From contig JAWNZC010000013.1 of the NCBI GenBank assembly GCA_035771165.1, positions 2,243,501 to 2,307,500 of the forward strand: 64,000 bases of DNA, in the 5' to 3' direction. The DNA comes from Paragorgia papillata. Its lineage: Eukaryota; Cnidaria; Anthozoa; Scleralcyonacea; Coralliidae. The translations under genes and the position numbers were made by a program. The notes under the pieces were generated by a model, which was not told the DNA's origin, searched no databases, and saw only the letters and a list, made by a program, of their open reading frames with translations. Below are positions 55,001 to 64,000 of this stretch, piece by piece (position 1 is the stretch's first letter; every line of letters starts with the position of its first letter).

Positions 55001-57565
55001 CCCAATGTCGGCTACTTCATTTAATAAAGATTTCTATTTCCGGCGCAATGTAATTGACAGTTTGAGCGTCTTGTTTCAAATGCGAATAACTCTTGAACCA
55101 AGTCTGGGACACTTCTAATTTGTTTTGGACCAGAAAGAAGATAGAATGAACTTCATTTTGGTATATAAGAAAGCTTGTTAAAAATAACGGAAGCCCTCGA
55201 AATTTTCCACCAAATGTCGGCAACTTCAATTAATAAAGATTTCTTTTTTCGCGCAATGTAATTGACAGTTTGAGCGTCTTGATTTAAATGCGAATAACTC
55301 TTGAACCAGATCTGGGACACTTCTAATTTGTTTTGGACCAGAAAGAAGATAGAATGAGCTTCATTTTAGTATATAAGAAAGCTTGTTAAAAGTAACGGAA
55401 GCCCTCGAAATTTTCCACCCAATGTCGGCAACTTCAATTAATAAAGATTTCTATTTTCGCGCAATGTAATTGACAGTTTGAGCGTCTTGATTTAAATGCG
55501 AATAACTCTTGAACCAGATCTGGGACACTTCTAATCTTTCTTGGGCCAGCAAGAAGATAGAATGAGCTTCATTATGGTATATAAGAAAGCCGGTTAAAAA
55601 TAACGGAAGCCATAGAAAAAATGCCAAAATCGGCGAAAAAGTAAAGGGGTTAGCCTTTACTTTTTGACCGATTTTGGCTATTTTTCCAACCTTAAAAGTA
55701 AGATCAAGAAATGATAATTTAGCCCAAATAAAGCCATTTTTTTAGCTTCTGGAGCAACAATAAGGCCATATTTGTGCTAAATCCATTCAATTTTTAATGA
55801 GATATCATTGCTACAAGTTTACTGGGGCTCGTCAGTGACACACCCATTCAGTGTTGAGTAACTAAATTTCCAGCAGTGATAAGTACATGACTGTTTTACC
55901 TATCTGTATGACACTTTGTGGAATAACTCTGGTGGGGTAGGTCTATGCAATAAACTAAAGATATTTCAATTTAGGGCAATGGTTCTAACGTTATGAAATA
56001 TTAACTATATTTAATTAAAAACTACTCAAATTTGAAGAATGTATTGGACAAATGCACAAAAACTATTTGGCCAAATACTTTATTCTAGTTCATTGCAGAT
56101 CTGCGACACTTCTAATTTTTCTTGGGCCAGCAAGAAGATAGAATGAGCTTCATTTTGGTATATAAGAAAGCTGGTTAAAAATAACGGAAGCCCTCGAAAT
56201 TTTCCACCCAATGTCGGCAACTTCAATTAATAAAGATTTCTATTTCCGGCGCAATGTAATTGACAGTTTGAGCGTCTTGATTTAAATGCGAATAACTCTT
56301 GAACCAGATCTGGGACACTTCTAATTTTTTTTGGACCAGCAAGAAGATAGAATGAGCTTCATTCTGGTATATAAGAAAGCTTGTTAAAAATAACGGAAGC
56401 CCTCGAAATTTTCCACCCAATGTCGGCAACTTCAATTAATAAAGATTTCTATTTTCGCGCAATGTAATTGACAGTTTGAGCGTCTTGATTTAAATGCGAA
56501 TAACTCTTGAACCAGATCTGGGACACTTCTAATTTCTTTTGGAGCAGCAAGAAGATAGAATGAGCTTCATTCTTCTATATAAGAAAGCTGGTTAAAAATA
56601 ACGGAAGCCCTCGAAATTTTCCACCCAATGTCGGCAACTTCAATTAATAAAGATTTCTATTTCCGGCGCAATGTAATTGACAGTTTGGGCGTCTTGTTTC
56701 AAATGCGAATAACTCTTGAACCAGATCTGGGACACTTCTAATTTCTTTTGGAGCAGCAAGAAGATAGAATGAGCTTCATTCTTCTGTATAAGAAAGCTGG
56801 TTAAAAATAACGGAAGCCCTCGAAATTTTCCACCCAATGTCGCCAATTTCAATTAATAAAGATTTCTATTTCCGGCGCAATGTAATTGACAGTTTGAGCG
56901 TCTTGTTTCAAATGCGAATAACTCTTGAACCAGATCTGGGACACTTCCAATTTTTGTTGTACCAGAAAGAAGATAGAATCAGCTTCATTCTGGTAGATAA
57001 GAAAGCTTGTTAAAAATAACGGAAGCCCTCGAAATTTTCCACCCAATGTCGGCAACTTCAATTAATAAAGATTTATATTTCCGCGCAATGTAATTGACAG
57101 TTTGAGCGTCTTGATTTAAATGCGAATAACTCTTGAACCAGATCTGGGACACTTCTAATTTTTCTTGGGCCAGCAAGAAGATAGAATGAGCTTCATTATG
57201 GTATATAAGAAAGCTTGTTAAAAATAACGGAAGCCCTCGAAATTTTCCACCCAATGTCGGCAACTTCAATTAATAAAGATTTCTATTTCCGCGCAATGTA
57301 ATTGACAGTTTTAGCGGCTTGATTTAAATGCGAATAACTCTTGAACCAGATCTGGGACACTTCTAATTTTTCTTGGGCCAGCAAGAAGATAGAATGAGCT
57401 TCATTTTGATATATAGGAAAGCTGGTTAAAAGTAAGGGAAGCCGTCGAAATTTTCCCTCCAATGTCGGCAACTACAATTAATAAAGATTTCTATTTCCGG
57501 CGCAATGTAATGGACAGTTTGGGCGTCCCGTTTTAAATGCCAATAACTCTTGAACCAGGTTCTTG
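31086..57565 (+). repeat. Hierarchical satellite: about 208-bp monomer with about 485-bp spacers (16 regular copies)
   Basis: The monomer runs from ttaataaagatttctattt, through gcgcaatgtaattgacag, ttaaatgcgaataactcttg, gatctgggacacttctaa and gaatgagcttcatt to tatataagaaagc and accca atgtcggcaac. Spacers replace the monomer part between ggaagcc and gatctg. They begin with agccatagaaaaaatgcc at 33557, 34970, 36174, 37586, 40260, 41884, 43089, 44712, 45917, 47540, 48745, 50366, 51781, 52778, 54194 and 55608. About 80 full monomers are present (estimate). Both edges are more diverged than the centre, as expected for an array homogenised by unequal exchange. Not identified with a known satellite. 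Confidence 0.95.
33557..34045 (+). repeat. Satellite spacer, representative copy with inverted repeat
   Basis: The spacer starts with a near-perfect hairpin: gccaaaatc(g/t)gcgaaaaa then ttttttgaccgattttggc-type arms of about 24 bp around a loop with ggggttagc (33572-33627 in this copy). It continues with conserved words aagtaagatcaagaaatgat, ccattcagtgt, agtaactaaatttccagcag and ctatttggccaaata, and rejoins the monomer at cagatctgcgacac. Confidence 0.85.
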
Positions 57566-58436
57566 AACTAGTTCATTGTGTAGCACACCAACTATGGAAT
57601 AACCACTGCAAAAATTAGAACAATCCATTCAATTCTTAATGAGATATCATTGCTACGTTTACGAGTCTAACCCCTTTATTTTTTACCGATTTTGGCCATT
57701 TTTTCAACTTTGGAAGTAAGGCTAAAATATTCTAGTTCATTGTAAAATATTCTAGTTCATTGTATAGCACACCAACTATGGAATAACCACTAAAAAAATT
57801 AGAACAATCCATTCAATTCTTAATGAGATATTGACTTAATTTTAAAGGTTGAAAAATGCCGAAAATCGGTCAAAAAGTAAAGACTTACGGATTTTTTTTC
57901 CAAAATCGCTCAAATTTGAAGAATGTATTGGAGAAATGTACAAAAACTATTTGGCCAAATTAACTTTATTCTAGTTCATTGTGAAGCAACGGGGCTAACC
58001 CCTTTTTTTTACTTTTTTTACCGATTTTGGCCATTTTTTTCAACTTTGGAAGTAAGGCTAAAATATTCTAGATATCTATCTGGCTTAAAGCCTCCGTTCT
58101 CGGTATTTATCCTATACATAAAAAAAAATATTAAAGAATGTAAAAAAAGTAACTGGTAAAATAACAAAGAAAAAAACAAAAACAAGGAGAAAAAGAATAA
58201 AAACGAGAACAAAGACAAGGAAATGACAAGAACAGACAAAAAAAATTACTGCAAATGCAACAATATACATTTAAGAAAATAAACTTATAATTTTCACTCT
58301 TTATAATTACAATTTTTTTAAAAATATTTATAACATTTGTTGAAGGAAACACAATCTTATATCTTCATACAGTATTTAACATTTTTGTGATGTGTAAACA
58401 GGGGTGAACAGTCAAACAACGGACAAACAATTCATC
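57566..58436 (+). other. Degenerate spacer-like flank and A-rich intergenic sequence
   Basis: 57566-58060 carries a direct repeat of ttctagttcattgt...agcacaccaactatggaataacca and diverged hairpin words from the satellite spacer. 58100-58330 is A-rich on the + strand. It contains no gene and should include the 3' UTR of the dynein gene on the other strand. Confidence 0.6.
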
Positions 58437-63212
<4,776 letters not shown>

Positions 63213-63261
63213 CTAGTAGAAAGACACAGTTCAGAACTTAATGTACTCGGTTCTATATGTA

Positions 63262-63965
63262 AGGGTTAGAGAATGGTCACGTGTGCTCTATGGGATATAG
63301 AGTCCCGAGAAGTAGATATAATCTTCTATCTAAGGACTCTATATTCCATAGAGCACGAGTGACCATTCTCTAACCGTCTTAGAGAATGGTTGCAACCATG
63401 AAGAAGCTTCAATTTTAACTATAAATGTGTTTTTTTGCGTCTAGCATCGTTACTGGAGAATTTGCTCTATATAGACTATAGTAGTGACTCTATTGAATTC
63501 ATTAGTGACTCTATATAGAGAACTTACTGTGCTATGACAAAAGAAAACAAAAAATCTTTGCAGTGGACTTTATATAGAGCTCACTAGTATGTCTTACCCT
63601 GCGAGCAGAGCCTTCTTTTCCTAATTTCTTCGCTGAGAGAGAGGAAGAAAAGTAGGCTCTGCTGTATTCGTGACTGGTTTCCATTGCGCATGCATGTCAG
63701 TTGCTTGGTTACAATCTCGAACCCATTCCAAATCAGAGCAGAACACAAAACGAGAACCGGTTACTTCGCCCTAAATCTTGGACGAAGCAAACACGAATAC
63801 AGCAGAGTCTACTTTACTTCCCCTCTCTCAGCGAAGAAATATTAAGGAAAAGAAGGGTCTGCTCGCAGACTAGTATGTCTAATCTTGATGAATCAAAACA
63901 CTATGGAATATAGAGCGTTGAAATACTCGATAGGAATTGGCTGAGTGGGTGCAACCATTCTCTAA
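63262..63965. mobile_element. Nested foldback element in dynein intron
   Basis: Two stacked inverted repeats. One is 63262-63380: ttagagaatggtcac ... ctctatgggatatagagtc pairs with gactctatattccatagag ... gtgaccattctctaa. The other pairs tgcgagcagagccttctttt ... cttcgctgagagag (63600-63645) with ctctctcagcgaagaaat ... aaaagaagggtctgctcgca (63823-63868). Outer copies of gagaatggttgcaacca (63382) and tgcaaccattctctaa (63949) enclose the second. No coding capacity. Confidence 0.8.
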
Positions 63966-64000
63966 GCCGTATTAAAACTTTCAAGCTAGTGACGCCACGC

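Noticed and set aside
31086..57565. A CRISPR array or bacterial repeat system
   Set aside because: The repeats are long satellite monomers in a eukaryotic region with no variable short spacers and no cas genes.
31086..57565. A family of tandem small genes on the minus strand
   Set aside because: Frames change with the 208-bp period, and no conserved start context or splice structure is seen.

Overview
This is a window of animal (metazoan) nuclear DNA, not bacterial. Coding sequence is split into short exons with GT/AG borders, introns are full of microsatellites and foldback elements, and an axonemal dynein heavy chain is present. The domain mix of the first gene (VWA, PA14, tectonin, ShKT, low-complexity Gly/Pro linkers) suits a marine invertebrate. 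A cnidarian is my best guess, but no sequence here proves it.

Region 1 (1-28 kb, + strand) is one long mosaic gene entering from the left. I read 25 coding exons: the end of a VWA domain, a Pro-rich exon, a three-exon PA14 domain, an exon with three Trp/Cys repeats, then single-exon tectonin beta-propellers separated by tiny Gly/Pro linker exons, and finally an acidic linker and a C-terminal ShKT domain with the stop at 27992-27994. Outside the PA14 interior every exon border is phase 1, so exons can be duplicated or skipped without breaking the frame. Three tectonin exons are near-identical and lie in blocks duplicated over about 9.5 kb. A fourth is diverged and carries two compensating frameshifts. 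Introns hold pentanucleotide arrays (CACTC-type before tectonin exons, GTGTG/GTATG/GTGCG-type after them), CTGT and CAAA arrays, a 17-bp minisatellite, a 5S-rRNA-derived SINE and several foldback MITEs.

Region 2 (28-58.4 kb) has no gene that I can support. After a 3' UTR and some MITEs it is a satellite of about 26 kb. A monomer of about 208 bp is interrupted 16 times by a spacer of about 485 bp that carries an inverted repeat. Distances between spacers are quantised in monomer steps (997, 1205, 1413, 1623 bp), and these alternate to give 2.62-kb and 2.83-kb super-repeats.

Region 3 (58.4-64 kb, - strand) is the 3' end of an outer-arm axonemal dynein heavy chain of the DNAH5/DNAH8 type: five exons, 390 residues, convergent with the first gene. 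Its introns contain GTGA/GTAA/GTAG/GTTA arrays, an AATC array, a tRNA-like SINE with a pentamer tail, a Penelope-like reverse transcriptase scrap and a nested foldback element.

The two genes do not appear functionally linked. The first encodes a predicted extracellular adhesive or lectin-like protein, the second a ciliary motor. All exon borders are read by eye from splice consensus, phase and homology, with no transcript evidence.
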